From Prosapia bicincta (lineage: Eukaryota; Arthropoda; Insecta; Hemiptera; Cercopidae): DNA of 64,000 bases. The notes below the pieces were generated by a model, which saw only the letters and a list, made by a program, of their open reading frames with translations, made no database searches and was not told where the DNA came from. Positions within the stretch are counted from its first letter, which is position 1. Each line of letters starts with the position of its first letter. The position numbers were made by a program, and so were the translations under genes. The DNA is taken from contig JBAIZL010000006.1 of NCBI GenBank assembly GCA_036971475.1, positions 63,075,898-63,139,897 on the forward strand, in the 5' to 3' direction. This document shows positions 35,138-47,424 of the stretch, piece after piece.

Positions 35138-38100
35138 TTAAATTTTTAAAAATATTTTCAAGTGGCGCAAGAAAGCGATGACTCGGTCAATGGCCGAGGC
35201 ATCGTCCCTTAGCACCACCTTTAAACTCCCTTTTAAATTAAAAAGGGCACGAACATTGCCTACACTAACACAATCTACCAAAATATGTTTTATTGTGAAG
35301 ATACCCCCGCAGTATTGGCATATTGGTGGATCTTCAGGACGCATCAAATATCCATGAGTTGCAAAAGAGTGGCCAACGCGAAGGCGTGTAACCACCACTT
35401 CCTCCCTACGTTTTGAACGAATTGAAGACCTCCAAGGACGGACGGTATCTTTAATTTCCCTCAGCTTATTCTCAATCACAGTATGCCACTCGTCATTCCA
35501 AGCAGCGAGCAATAAATGTTTCGCGAAGCACACATAATCAGATGCCATAACTAGTTGAGTAATAGGCACCAAACTTGTAGCTTTCTTCGCCGCTTCATCC
35601 GCTTTTGTGTTTCCAAGTATTCCGCAATGTCCAGATACCCAACAGAAAGTCACCCCCACACCCCTAAATTGAAGCCTGTGTACAGCACACAAAATGTCCC
35701 CAACTAAAGGGTTAACAGAGAAAACATCCTGAAGAGCCTAAAGAGCACTTTTGGAATCCGAACACAAAATATAATGCGAAGATCGAGATTGAATGACGGT
35801 CAAAGCTTTAAAAACAGCAAATAGTTCTGCCGTGAAAACACTGCAAGCTGAGGGCAATCCGTACGTGTAGGTACATCCAGATGCATAAAACGCACACCCA
35901 ACGCCATTGTCCAGTTTAGATCCATCAGTGAAAATAATTTCACTGTGTTGGTGAGATTTATAAATGGATAAAAATTCCTGGTGGTGCGGAAAAAAATCGA
36001 AGTGCGGCGTTTTTATTATCCATGGAGGTAGATAGCACATTTGTCGTTCAAACATAGTTGGAAGTTGCAACTCAAGGTCATCCAATAATCTTAAAGTTCG
36101 TATGCCAAATGGAACTGTCGAACGTTGACGTGTATGTACACTTCATTTAGCGTATTGTGAAAGACTATTTCAAATGCCGGGTGGTTGGGTTTGCTTCGAA
36201 GAACAGAAACGTAAGATATTTGTAGCATCTGACGTCGTCTAGAAAGGGCAGGTTCCCCAGCTTCGACAAGAAGACTAGGGATTGAGCTAGTTCTAAATGC
36301 ACCAGTAGCCAGTCTAAGTACAGAGTGGTGGATGGTATCAAGAGTTTTCAGAACAGTAGGTCGTGCAGATGAGTAAACTTGACAACCGTAATCTATTCGC
36401 GAACTAACGACTGCGCGATAAAACCGAAGCATACTAGTTCTGTCTGCTCCCCAATTCGTACCACTAAGGACTCTTAACATATCCAATTTCTTGCTGCATC
36501 TCACCTTCAAATCACGAACATGTGGGATCCATGAGAGTCTTCTATCAAATAAAAGACCCAAAAATCGAACACTATCCGGGGTTTGAAGCTGAATCCCATC
36601 AAGATAAAGAATCGGCACCTGGTGCTGCCTACGACGACTAAATGCTACACATTGGGTCTTCGAAGCAGAGAATTTGAAACCTGTAGTTTTTGACCATTCC
36701 TCTAATCTGTACATTGCTAACTGCAAAGACCTTTCCGCTGTTGCCATACACCAGGCACATATATACAAAAGTCATCCACAAAAAGGGAACAGTATACCGG
36801 AGATCTTATATTGCTGGTGATACTATTCATTGCAACGGCAAATAGCGTGACGCTCAGCACGCTGCCCTGCGGTACACCATTCTCCTGTGTATAGCTGTTT
36901 GAATACGTGCCTCCAAGTCGAACGCGGAAAGATCTGTTTGAAAGAAAGTTAGCGATAAATGCTAGGATATTCCCTTGTATACCCCATGATTTTAAAGTGT
37001 TCAGAATTCCTCTTTTCCATGTCATATCGTATGCCTTCTCAAGGTCGAAGAAAACAGCAACGAGTATTTGACGCAAGAGAAAGGCATCTTGAATAGCGGA
37101 TTCTAACAAGACCAATTGGTCAACCGATGATCGCCCTTGTCTGAAACCACACTGCTCGTTGCAAATGAAATTGTTGGTTTCTAGGTACCAGACAAGACGG
37201 CGGTTGACCATCTTCTCCAGTAGTTTGCACAAGACGCTTGTTAGAAATATAGGCCTGTAACTACTGGGATTGGTTTTGTCTTTACCTGGTTTTAAGATAG
37301 GAATTACTGTCGCTTCTAACCATGCATCGGGGAAAGACTGCTCCTCGAATAGCCGATTATATATTCGAAGGAGGAAAAGTTTCGCCGATGATGGTAGATG
37401 TTTCAGCATGGAGTATACAATGGAATCAGGACCTGGTGCAGAATCCCTCGTTGACGCGAGAGCTGACTCCAACTCCCCTAAGGAGAAAGGAGTGTTTAAA
37501 GGTGAGTCGCCAGACAACCCAACAGTAAACGGTATTGCTTTTTCCTTCAATTTATGTCCCTGGAATACTATGTTATAGGCTGTAGTAGCAGAAGAGTTAG
37601 AAAATGATTTTCCCAGCACATTAGCAATATTATCACTGTCCGTGGTCAAACTTCCATTCGGTTGATTCAGCGCAATGGCTGGCAACGGAATGGAAGTACC
37701 ACAAACTTATCTTAGTTTCCTCCACACTGTGGAGGATGAAGTTGTTCGTCTAATTGTGCTAATGTACTGTTCCCATGAGTTCTTTTTACTCAGCCTAAAT
37801 ATCCTCCGTGCTTTCACACGGAGTATTTTATATTCCTGAAGGTTGTCACTTGTTGGGTTACGCTTAAATCTCCTTAAAGCTCTTCGTCGTAAACGGAGGA
37901 TTTCTGTGCATTCGTCGTTCCACCACGGCACAGGCGGTCGGCGTGGATGTGCAGAGGTTTTCGGAATGGTCTCTACAGCGGCATTTAAAATGGTCTTAGT
38001 GAAATTTTCAACAATTGCATCAATGGGTGTCAGGTAATCTGTGTCAAGTGATACAAAATATTTTGTAAAGGCGTCCCAGTTGGCTTTTCGCAAAATCCAA

Positions 38101-38791
38101 CGGGAATTTCGAGCATAACAAGGTTGGGAGTCACATAAATTGATCTTAATGGGCACATGGTCGCTTCCATACAAATCATGGAGTACCGACCATGTGCATC
38201 TAGTAGCTAATTGAGGACTGCAGATCGATAGGTCAACAGCTGTCCATCCACCAGTAGATGCCGCTAAATGAGTAGGCGAACCGTCATTTAGCAGGCATAG
38301 GTCCAGTTCCGTTCTTACACTCTCCACTAGTTGTCCTCGAGGGTTACAGGTTGCAGATCCCCAAGATAAATGGTGGGCATTGAAATCTCCTACCAAAATA
38401 ACGGAGTCGGTAACTGTGTTATCAAATTCACCAAGTCACTGTGATGCAGGTTTTCTTGAGGTGGCAAGTAGATACAACACACAGTGATTTTATATGGGAC
38501 AGCTGTTTGAACGGCTACTGCTTGTAAAGGAGTTATTAAGTTCAGAGAAACAGCGTCAATGCAGTCACGGGTTAGGATGGCTACGCCACCTCTAGCTCGG
38601 TCTTGTGTAACGAAGTCTGATCTAAAAACTGAATACTCCCTAGCATGAAAACTATGCGATTCATGGAGATGTGTCTCCTGTAGACATAAAAACATTGGAT
38701 ACACATCTCGCACGAGTACTTTAAGATCTTCTAAGTGACTCCTAACACCGTTGATGTTCCATTGTATCACTGACTTGCTAATTGCAGACAT
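35138..38791 (-). pseudogene. LINE ORF2 (endonuclease, reverse transcriptase, RNase H), broken by stops and frameshifts
   Basis: This ORF would nick the target and copy the LINE RNA. In order: an APE-type endonuclease from 38791 (IQWNINGVRSHLEDL, LQETHL, GDFNAHHLSWG, SDHVPI); reverse transcriptase at about 37685-36700 (SYRPIFLTSVLCKLLEK, GFRQGRSSVDQL, FFDLEKAYD, GVPQGSVLS and the catalytic FVDD); RNase H at about 36000-35550 (TDGSKLDNGVG, ELFAVFKAL, SDSKSAL, HCGILGNTKADEAAKK), keeping its acidic residues; then a C-terminal CQYCGG---H----C motif. Breaks: frameshift near 38395, TAA near 37707 (after WRKLR), frameshift just after FVDDFCIYV near 36750, frameshift near 36088, TAG at about 35738 just after SDSKSAL. 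The enzyme is dead but all domains are recognisable. Confidence 0.92.
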
Positions 38792-38884
38792 TTATCAACT
38801 TAGCAATGGATTAATCTGACACCCATTGGTTCGCTCTCGTTTGCCCGTGACGTTCGAAGACGTCTCAGGCAAACAATTCTCAGA

Positions 38885-40226
38885 CTAAATATCCAATCGT
38901 TTAGGGATGGAATCTAAGGAAGATTTGGATTTCTGAGGGATTTTGGTACCATGCCCTCCTTTATTTATTCGTTTTTTAGCACCCAACATAGTTGGTGCCG
39001 ATTTATTGCTTTGGAGTACAGACTTACTTTTTGCTGTATTCCGTTGTAGTACTACTTTGGACGCAACAGACTTTATACTGCCAGGCGATTTCTTTTGTCC
39101 GGAGATGCATATTTCATTGACGGACTTGGTTCGGCCACCTAACCCCTCCGCGGAGGTGCTCGGTAGAAGAACCAAATCACGTGACGTCTTTGCAGGTTCT
39201 TTAATATTCAAAGATTGACCACATGTGACTAGCGACAGTAGACGCGAAACTTGGTCAGTTAGAACTTCTATCGTTTTCGCCAGGTCGGCACAGTTTGAAC
39301 AGGACGAAGTAGCGGTCACAGTAGCGGCATAGGTCTTACCGTCAACCTTTGGTTGGGCGGATCTATAAATTTTCCTTGTCTGTGAAAAGGTTATTCTATC
39401 CTTAGCCATGACGGTGAGAATAGCCGTTTCCTCTTTAAAGTGAGGACAGTCGTATGATCGCGCCGCGTGGTCACCGCCACAGTTGGCGCACTTTAGGGAT
39501 TTTACGCACTCCTTTTCATCATGGCCTTCCTCGCTACATTTACCGCAAACATTCGACTTCAAACAAGTAGAGCTAATATGCCCGAAACGTTGACACTTGA
39601 AGCAGCGCCTAGAGTTAGCCACATATGGTCTTACGGAGAGCCGTTGGTAACCCGCATGTATATATTCGGGTATCTCTGGTTTGCCAAATGTAAGTATGTA
39701 AGAGGCTGTTGCAACTTTTGCCCCTTTGTCTGTTTTCATAATAGGCACGACATCAATTACTGACTGAGAAGACAGTTCTAATTTTATTTCGTCGACAGTT
39801 ACGTTTAATAAATCCCTGCAGGTGATGACCCCCTTTGAAAAGTTCAAGGATCTATGGGGGGCCACAGATACCATGACCTGATCGAAAAAAGAGGTCATTT
39901 TTAAGAGTTCTGGTTTGTTTTTCATTGCAGGTTGCCACCAACAGTGTCCCATTTCGTAACTTTTTGATAGAGGCAACAGGACCTCCAGCAACGGCAGTTA
40001 TCGCCTTATTAATAAGAAAAGGAGAAACTTTTGACAGGTCTTTCCCCTCCTCAGAACTAGAGAATATTAAATATTTTGGTGATGGCAATGTCTGTGACGT
40101 TGCCACCATCAATGTTTTACTCGCATCGATAATTTTAGGATCGTCAGGGGAATCCTGGCGTGTCCTCTTTAAACTAGTATTAATTGACGGGTTTTTTAAA
40201 TCCATAAATGATATTAAGCTAGCCAT
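38885..40226 (-). pseudogene. LINE ORF1 (Gag-like zinc-knuckle nucleic-acid-binding protein), frameshifted
   Basis: ORF1 would package the LINE RNA. It starts at the ATG at 40226 (MASLISFMDLKNPS). The first frame runs to 39852 and the remainder is in another frame (to 38885); the switch falls near 39920, where KLRNGTLLVATCNEKQ is followed by the KMTSFFDQVMVSVAPHRS part in the shifted frame. The second part carries three cysteine-histidine knuckles: CFKCQRFGHISSTC, CGKCSEEGHDEKEC (both CX2CX4HX4C) and CANCGGDHAARSYDC (CX2CX3HX6C). The triple arrangement is typical of I-type ORF1. A basic, Ser/Lys-rich tail ends the protein. One frameshift separates the two halves. Confidence 0.88.
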
Positions 40227-40703
40227 CGTGTCAAGCGTTACGGGCGAGACTATAAGAACGGGTACACCCTTGGATCACATTAAGATCATTTCCAACCCTC
40301 AGAACTCTGAGGCCTATAGCTTTTCTCCTTAGCTCGACTGGATGGGCATCAGTCGAGAACTCGTAATACTGTGCACAGGTTCCGACACCCGTGCACCGCG
40401 GACACTCCCTGACCAAGGACCGAAGCGGCTGGTAGACCAGAAACCGCGCTTACGTCTTCGGCAGAGCAAGCTCACATCAGCGTCCCAGACCAGAGTTTGT
40501 CAAGCTCTGGCCTTTTCAGCACTCCCAACGCGCAACGGTTCTGACCAGTCAAAAAATCCCTAAGAGAAGATGTAAGTGTTGAAATGTCTATAGATTGTGT
40601 TGGTGTGTGTATATGTTTTGTGAGTGGTGTAGTGTTAGGCTAGGGTACCGCGAGGGACGCCAAATCCCTCGTAGGTGCGGCTAGTCCACACCCCCCTGCG
40701 GGG
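40227..40703 (-). promoter_or_regulatory. 5' untranslated leader / internal promoter region of the I-type LINE
   Basis: About 480 bases of GC-richer sequence lie between the element's 5' end and the ORF1 start. I-type LINEs carry an internal promoter in this position. No specific promoter element could be identified. Plus-strand frames here are shadows. Confidence 0.5.
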
Positions 40704-40715
40704 TTGTAGACTCTG
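40704..40715. repeat. Target-site duplication, 5' side of the I-type LINE
   Basis: Exact copy of the 12-mer at 34721-34732. It marks the LINE 5' end, which begins CCCCGCAGGGGGG on the minus strand. Confidence 0.85.
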
Positions 40716-40719
40716 TAGA

Positions 40720-41400
40720 GGTTTACAATCAATCTATATATTATACCTAAAAATTGTGATTAAATTTATTCTACCTACAACTACACCAAAAAGATAATGA
40801 ACCCAGGATTTGTGTCGGTGTTCCTTACGGAAACTAAATCTGTTTGTGTATATATTAGTTGATAGTAGGGAACTTACAATAACTATAGTTTCGTGTAACG
40901 GTAACTAAGGAGATGTTACGCCCTCTAGAGTTCTACCCCTTCTACAAGACAAGAATATAACTCTAGTAAAGAGTAACCCAAATGTATAACTTCTTGAAGA
41001 GACCTATTAGAATTGCAAAGATAGATATCTGTACAGTAACTAATTGTATCAGACCTAACCCTTGCTTATTTCTGAAGCTAAATTATAAGTCACGTTATAC
41101 TCTTTAAAGATCCTCATAAGGAATTTGTTTTGTATGAAGTATGAAATGCTGGGTATTAATATTTGGCTGATCGTTGATTTTTGTTATAATTTTTCAAGTT
41201 TTCAATGTTTTCAAGTTAAATTATTCAATGTTTTTCTTCAAATATAAAATATCTGTATAGTTAATTTCATGAACCATTTATAGTTAAAATATTATTACAC
41301 AATAAACGATTTTATTATATATGTTTATTTAATTACAAATTTTGATTTACTTAGTGTAAAAGAAATAATAAGGAAGATAAAGTTTAATACATTATTACCA
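40720..41400. other. No gene seen
   Basis: AT-rich flank of the LINE. Confidence 0.55.
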
Positions 41401-41404
41401 CATT

Positions 41405-41570
41405 ATCCACCCTGTATCCGCCCAGTATCCGCCCTGTATCCGCCCAGTATCCGCCCTGTATCCGCCCAGTATCCGCCCAGTATCCGCCCTGTATCCGCCC
41501 TGTATCCGCCCAGTATCCGCCCTGTATCCGCCCTGTATCCGCCCTGTATCCACCCTGTATCCACCCTAGT
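41405..41570. repeat. 11-bp minisatellite, ~15 copies
   Basis: Unit GTATCCGCCCA/T repeats every 11 bp; GC-rich in an AT-rich area. The Tyr-Arg-Ala-Asp-Thr-Gly frames on the minus strand are by-products. Confidence 0.96.
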
Positions 41571-41654
41571 GAAACGGTTACACATGTAAATAGCCAAATC
41601 ATACATCGCTGGGTTAAATATTTACAAAAACAAATACAATTACGAACATTTTTT

Positions 41655-42068
41655 AAAAATCGATTCCTACTTAGGTCAACACAGAAAAATTTTATTTTAG
41701 TTACTTTTTATTTAATAATTACATTTAATAAAAAAAGTAACATAACCTATGCATTAAAACATCTGTTCTACTACATAACCTATAACACAATACCAGATGT
41801 TTTATGAAATCATATATTACTTAATTTAAGCTAAATGTGGCGAATTGACTGTATTGTATATCTGGTTTTGTGAAACGTTGGCTCCCATACAAGACTAAAA
41901 TTATTTAATTAATGGAATAATATTTGAACAAATGGGTAAACATCAATTTTCATCCACTAGAAGTGTACAAAACGTTATTTTAGTGGATAAATATAAAAGG
42001 TTTTAATACCGACTAAAGATTTGTACACGATATATATAGAGTGTGAAATAATAGAAGGAATTGAATAA
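41655..42068 (+). mobile_element. Interspersed family 1 copy
   Basis: Begins GATTCCTACTTAGGTCAACA and ends ATAATAGAAGGAATTGAAT. Contains the shared CATAACCTATAACACAATACC and TTTATGAAATCATAT segments. The centre has a short TA tract. Confidence 0.65.
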
Positions 42069-42260
42069 CCAAAATTCATCAAACACCATTACTTTCTCGA
42101 GAAAGAGAGACAATTTATGAAGTATATGAACGTAATCGACAAGTGGGATATAGTTTAGTCTTGATGGTTTGGTTTTATGGTACGTTTTGTTAATATTTTA
42201 ACGTCGTATTTAAGTTGTTAACTTTGTTATTACAAGCTGGATGTTATATAAACACAAATC

Positions 42261-42845
42261 TTTAAAGTCAATTCCTACTTAGGTCAGCAAACATGGGTTT
42301 TATTTTAGTTACTCTTTATTAAATAATTACAATTCATGTAAATAAAGTAACATAGCCTATGGTTTAAAACAGATGTTCTACCACATAACGTATAACATAA
42401 AATCAGCTGTTTTATGAAATCACACACTTATTTTAAGCCAAGTGGGGCAAAATAACTATATTGCATACCTTGACACTTTTGTAAAACGTTTTCTACTATA
42501 TAAAAATAAAATAATTTATAAAATTATATTAATGAATTATTATTTGAAAAAAAACCTGTGCTAACATCAAGGGTCATCCACTTGAAGTGGTTCTTGAAAT
42601 TTGTTTGAACTTAAGTGTGTGAACATAAACAAAATGTTACGACCGAATATTTTAACAAGGTATATTTATGTATGACTACGTTAAATATTAAAAAAAAATG
42701 AAAAATCGAAATTTTATATATATATATATAGCGTTATCCATCCATTACAAGTACAAAGAATGTATTTAAACTTGAGTGGATGAATACAAATTATTTTATT
42801 AACGATTGAAAATTTGAATATATAAATAAATAAATATATGTACAT

Positions 42846-42920
<75 letters not shown>

Positions 42921-42978
42921 TATATTTATTGTATATATTTATTTAGAGTGGCAACTAATAGAAGAAGATAAAGAATAA
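42261..42978 (+). mobile_element. Interspersed family 1 copy with expanded (TA)n centre
   Basis: Starts TTTAAAGTCAATTCCTACTT and ends near CAACTAATAGAAGAAGATAAA. The (TA)n tract at 42843-42915 accounts for its greater length. Two family 1 copies lie side by side here in the same orientation. Confidence 0.65.
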
Positions 42979-43895
42979 TTGTTTTGATACATTTTTAATA
43001 CAGACACAACAAGAAGTAAATACTATTGATAAGTAGTTGGCATTCAATCCGCCATCTATATCACGTGACGTCGGTCCGCACTAAACTCCAGGAATGCAAT
43101 TTACAAAAGGCATTCTTAACGAGCGTTAATCACTTATATTAAATACCGAAGGCCTGAGTTAATCGTTAATTAAGTCCATGGTTCAGTGTGCTTCTGAAAG
43201 GCAGAGTGCTTTCCTAATTAGTGGGGAGTCTGTTAGACACGGTAGTTTCGCACGGCTATTGAATTTCATTACATTTAAATGCTTACTTTGTATGTAACTT
43301 CTTGAGCGAAATATGTATCGTAACAGGAATTAAACTACTTCAAACGGCAAACCATTTAGATTTGTTTCTCAAAAGCCATTACTGGGTCTTTTATGCTAGC
43401 CTTATCCAAGTAACACGCTTGACAAAGTTCTCATGCCAGACCATATCTGGTCCATAATAAACAATGGTAATCTCTGGGCCGAAATCCGTTACCCCTTAAG
43501 GTCAGATACTCTACCCGCCCTATCCAGCCCTCGCTTGAAAGGAAAACAAAATTGGAAGAATAAAGTATACCCCCCCTTAAGGCTGCTTACGTTCAATTTG
43601 AATATTATTAATATCTTTTGCAGGAATATTGTGATGATTTTGGTTTTCAATAACTTCCACGTAAATTTACATATATTTATATGACAATCCGTCAGAGTGA
43701 CTATACTCTCCTCCGAAAGTTGGGAGACATAGCAATATTAGGTTGTATTAAGGGAGGCCAACGTCACGTGATATAGATGGTGAATTGAATGCCAACTACT
43801 TATCAATAATATTTACTTCTTTGTTGAAAAAATGTATCAAAATACTTTTTATTCATTACCATCTATTGGTTCACGCTCTACCTGATCAAATTTTC
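42948..43895. repeat. Long inverted repeat with ~690-bp spacer
   Basis: Left arm 42948-43075 (AAGTAGTTGGCATTCAATCC, CATCTATATCACGTGACGT) is inverted at 43764-43895. The arms include the end of family 1 plus unique sequence. The spacer has no convincing gene (an 83-codon frame at 43433 is unrecognised). Confidence 0.75.
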
Positions 43896-43914
43896 AATCG
43901 TTAATAAAACCTGA

Positions 43915-44640
43915 TGAAGCCTGATGCTCAGGATATGCAGGACTAAGGACAAGGCATAGTAATCCCCTGGTTTTGGGATTAAAGGAAATTATTACAAAGC
44001 AGGGTGAAGGGACGTGTCCCCTACTAAGGCCCAACTGTTACACGCGCGTTGTTTTTTTGTTTTAAACAAACTCGCCGCCTTCTTTATAAATAATTCATTA
44101 CCCTAATATCTCGTAAAAAAAACGAGACGAAGAATGGAACCCTTCATGTTCAACGCTTGATTAATGGCTGTATGCGTCTTTTTGCCACTTTTGGCTCAAT
44201 CCAAGGGCCGCAGGTTCGCACAGTAGGGCTTCATACAGTCAACTTATAAAAACGAGTTCCAGGCTATGCTACTTTACAATATAGCTATAAAACGGCTGTG
44301 TCGGTTAGACTTGAACCCACTAGCACTAACCAAATAGAGGGGACTTTTCTTATCACCAAATCTATATTAACCAAATACTTTACAAAGAGACCTTGAGTAT
44401 GTTTTGGTTAATTAGAATAATTGTTCTGTTATTTCTTCAAAATTTATATTTTCGGGCAGTTGTTATTTTCTTAATAAATCTTTTCACCATCGGAAACATT
44501 TCTATCATAATCAGAAATGATGAAGCGAAATATTGTGAAAGCGAAATTGTCTCTTAATAATAATTAAAAGGTTTTCTGAGTTAAATGCTTTTTGTATTAT
44601 TTACCAATGAAAAACAGATTGCGAACTTAATCCTGTAACG
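43915..44640. other. No gene seen; GC-richer patch
   Basis: A GC-richer stretch at 43915-44080 includes a CCTGA-TGC-TCAGG hairpin after CTGATGA (43905-43930), but ATAT replaces GAAA. The rest is AT-rich. Confidence 0.4.
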
Positions 44641-44649
44641 AATTTCACG

Positions 44650-44652
<3 letters not shown>

Positions 44653-44691
<39 letters not shown>
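44653..44691. repeat. (TA)n microsatellite, left of the hairpin insert
   Basis: About 19 TA repeats directly abutting the insert at 44691. Confidence 0.95.
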
Positions 44692-44692
<1 letters not shown>

Positions 44693-44818
44693 ATATGTAT
44701 TCTTGTGTATTAATAAAGAACTAAGTCAAAATACAAATACAAGAATTATAATTGAATTTACAATTCAAAGCTTTACAAAATTCAATTATAATTCTTGTAT
44801 TTGTATTTTAACTTAGTT

Positions 44819-44823
<5 letters not shown>
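44691..44823 (-). mobile_element. Palindromic insert in a (TA)n tract, related to the 23019 hammerhead-like element
   Basis: Two 47-bp arms (44713-44759 and 44778-44824) differ at very few positions and would form a long hairpin. On the minus strand the segment from AAAGCTTTGAATTG to CATATTGC matches 23064-23146 closely. (TA)n flanks both sides. Confidence 0.65.

Positions 44824-44891
<68 letters not shown>
44824..44891. repeat. (TA)n microsatellite, right of the hairpin insert
   Basis: About 34 TA repeats. Confidence 0.95.
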
Positions 44892-44892
<1 letters not shown>

Positions 44893-46020
44893 CGTAGTTT
44901 TTAACTGAATAAATACATTATAATATACGATTCATTTTTGTAAAAGAGTGTAATATTAATAATATTTTGTTTGTCAATAATATCTACTTTATAATCAAAT
45001 GTTTGATTTGTTAATCGTATTATGGGGGCCCAGATGAAGGTTTGTAGGGCAGCTGAATGTAAAGGGAAACTTAATCTAAAAAATTAAGCAGCAAAAAATA
45101 TTCAAGTTTTAACTTTGCTTAACCTATTGCTACTTATAAAGTACTAGGCCGCGGTGACTAATCTATGAAGAAAGAGAATATTGATGTAATTGCTCTTACC
45201 TTTTATTATAAAAACGACAATATGTAAATATTCACGGAAAACACATATTTTCTTTTTTAATAAATATTTTAATCATAACTCATGCCCTAAAATTCAACAA
45301 TATTTAAAATAACTTTCTCGAAAAAATCTACTACTCTTCCAAAAACTGGATATTTATTTTGTTTTTTAAATCGGAGGTAAGCTGTAGACCAGGCCTTCCC
45401 TGCCCCCGGGGTATGAGCGCCCATGGATTCAATCCTCCATCACAAAAATTTATATTATTTTTAAGTGTGCTTGGATACCATGTTTTTTATATTAAACCAT
45501 GTAATATGTAAATATTTAGCATTTAGAATTTACGTCCGTTTCATGGGCGATTGCTTTATTTTTCACCAAATAAAAATTTTTAAGGTAAGGTTTCTCCAGT
45601 CCGAAACTGTAAACATGTTTATAACTGTCTGCAACTAACCAGTTACTAAGCTATACATTCGTTGCGCCTTGACTATTCCTAGACGTTGCTAGGCTAAAAG
45701 TGTATTGAAATCAGTTTTAAAAGAACAACAAATAAAATTTTCCTGAATAACTGTAAAATAAAAATTTAGTTTTCGCGAAGAAGCCGCCATATTTTTTATT
45801 TTTTGTTTCTTTAACGTGATCATAGATTGTACCTTATGAAATGTAAGTGGAAAATAGTAAAAAATTCATGTAGTCACAGAAAGATGTGACTTGGTGACCA
45901 ATCTGTCTATCAGGGCTTCTGGGATGATAGTAGTTTAAAGTTAGTATCGGTCTTTAAAGTAGTGCATTTACAGTCAATCAATATATAAAAAACATTGCAC
46001 ACAAAAATAAACATCTGTCC
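44892..46020. other. No gene seen
   Basis: AT-rich; a GC patch at 45375-45440 contains GGATTCAATCC, a weak tRNA B-box-like motif without other tRNA features. Confidence 0.45.
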
Positions 46021-46026
46021 GCCCAC

Positions 46027-46030
46027 AAAA

Positions 46031-46110
<80 letters not shown>
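46027..46110. repeat. A-run followed by (TA)n
   Basis: About 22 A's followed by about 30 TA repeats. Confidence 0.95.
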
Positions 46111-46111
<1 letters not shown>

Positions 46112-47290
46112 TTATCAGAAAAAATTAAAATCCAAAATAGTTTAGCGAAAATACTCTTAATACGTTTTTTTCAAATAACCATCCTTTTCCATTGTGTCGG
46201 TTTTTTGGTACATTTCAATGTGGCTTTTTCAATGTTTACTTTCTTGTAAACTAAAATATCAACAGCTCAGAGAAACAGGCCTTTTCCCGTCGCTGTTCGG
46301 ACACGCTTATCAAGGCACTGAAACAATCGCTTTTGTCTGTCTGGCATGACACAATGGGCCAGACAGTAAACTTGTTCCTAATTGTTGTACGTCTGACTCT
46401 CCCATTGTTGGGTTTTGGTCTAGAATATGTCAGTTTTTAGCGGAAAATGTACAAGTATTTGCCATTCTAAATAACAAGGATACTGGATAATAGCAACTGA
46501 CAATTTAATTAGACGTTCATTTAAAATATTAGTAAATGTTTCAACCATTTGCAGACTAATTATGGGAATTATAGACTGAAACATCACTTTCACTGGCTTT
46601 TCTTTCTTCATCAAAATTTTCATCAATTATTGTTTTGCACACTATCAAAAGTTTTAAATCACGTGAGCAATTGTGATAGTAGGCCCTCATTTGCTAATAT
46701 AATAAGTAATTATCATTCAAAAGTTGAAGAAAATTCTAAACATATTTCCAATTCCACAACAATTTACACCTACTTGCAGGCTTGTTTTCCATTACTTTAC
46801 AGTTATTCAAATATATTTTTATCACAGAACTTTTGCTATATATCTTTAAAATCACTACTGAGATTTGTTGTTGTCAGTAAATATACTTTCACTATATTAG
46901 AAACTCTTTTCAGTACATGTGTCAGCGAAGGCGAAAGTGTAAACCTAACCTTACTTCATCGGTTTTGAATATAAAAAAAACAAATTTCTAACTACAATTT
47001 TGTTCATCCAAGGCCCAAAATTAGTCCATTCAGTTCATGGATTCGAAAATTCGTTTTTATCACGAATTTTTGTTTACAATAAATTTTACAATAATTTTAT
47101 TATAACGGATCTATTACAACTCTAATAAAACTGACGTACTGTTACACTAGAACTCGATAGCTAGAAATATTTGCTAGTTTTAATTGATAGGGCTTTTTCG
47201 TAATATGAATGTTTTAAAAATGTTTTCCAGTAATTCTATCCAGACTAGAAAACGTCGCTTTAAAACGTAGCCTACTCAATCTATTATAAT
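46111..47290. other. No confident gene
   Basis: Opposing frames at 46420-46968 overlap each other and have no recognised domain. Confidence 0.45.
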
Positions 47291-47294
47291 AATT

Positions 47295-47420
<126 letters not shown>

Positions 47421-47424
47421 TTAT

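Larger units (their letters stand above)
34733..40703 (-). mobile_element. Full-length I-type LINE (non-LTR retrotransposon), inactivated
   Basis: This 5.97 kb element is flanked by identical 12-bp duplications (TTGTAGACTCTG at 34721-34732 and 40704-40715). Read on the minus strand it has a ~480-bp GC-rich 5' leader and ORF1 with three zinc knuckles. ORF2 carries endonuclease, reverse transcriptase, RNase H and a C-terminal Cys-His motif. A T-rich 3' UTR follows, ending in an A-run. An RNase H together with a zinc-knuckle ORF1 fits the I superclade. ORF1 carries one frameshift; ORF2 has about three frameshifts and two in-frame stops, so it cannot move by itself. The complete ends with perfect duplications show it inserted as a full-length copy not very long ago. 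Confidence 0.9.

Noticed and set aside
37270..37578. Plus-strand frames across the LINE (also 38943-39218, 39521-39763, 39925-40332)
   Set aside because: Antisense shadows of the LINE ORFs on the minus strand.
41384..41606. Tyr-Arg-Ala-Asp-Thr-Gly repeat frames on the minus strand
   Set aside because: By-product of the 11-bp repeat; two frames are open because 11-bp units cycle through all frames.
43903..43932. CTGATGA followed by a CCTGA/TCAGG hairpin
   Set aside because: GAAA is replaced by ATAT and no stem I is visible.
45375..45440. tRNA-derived SINE head (GGATTCAATCC B-box-like)
   Set aside because: No A box at proper spacing and no clover-leaf.
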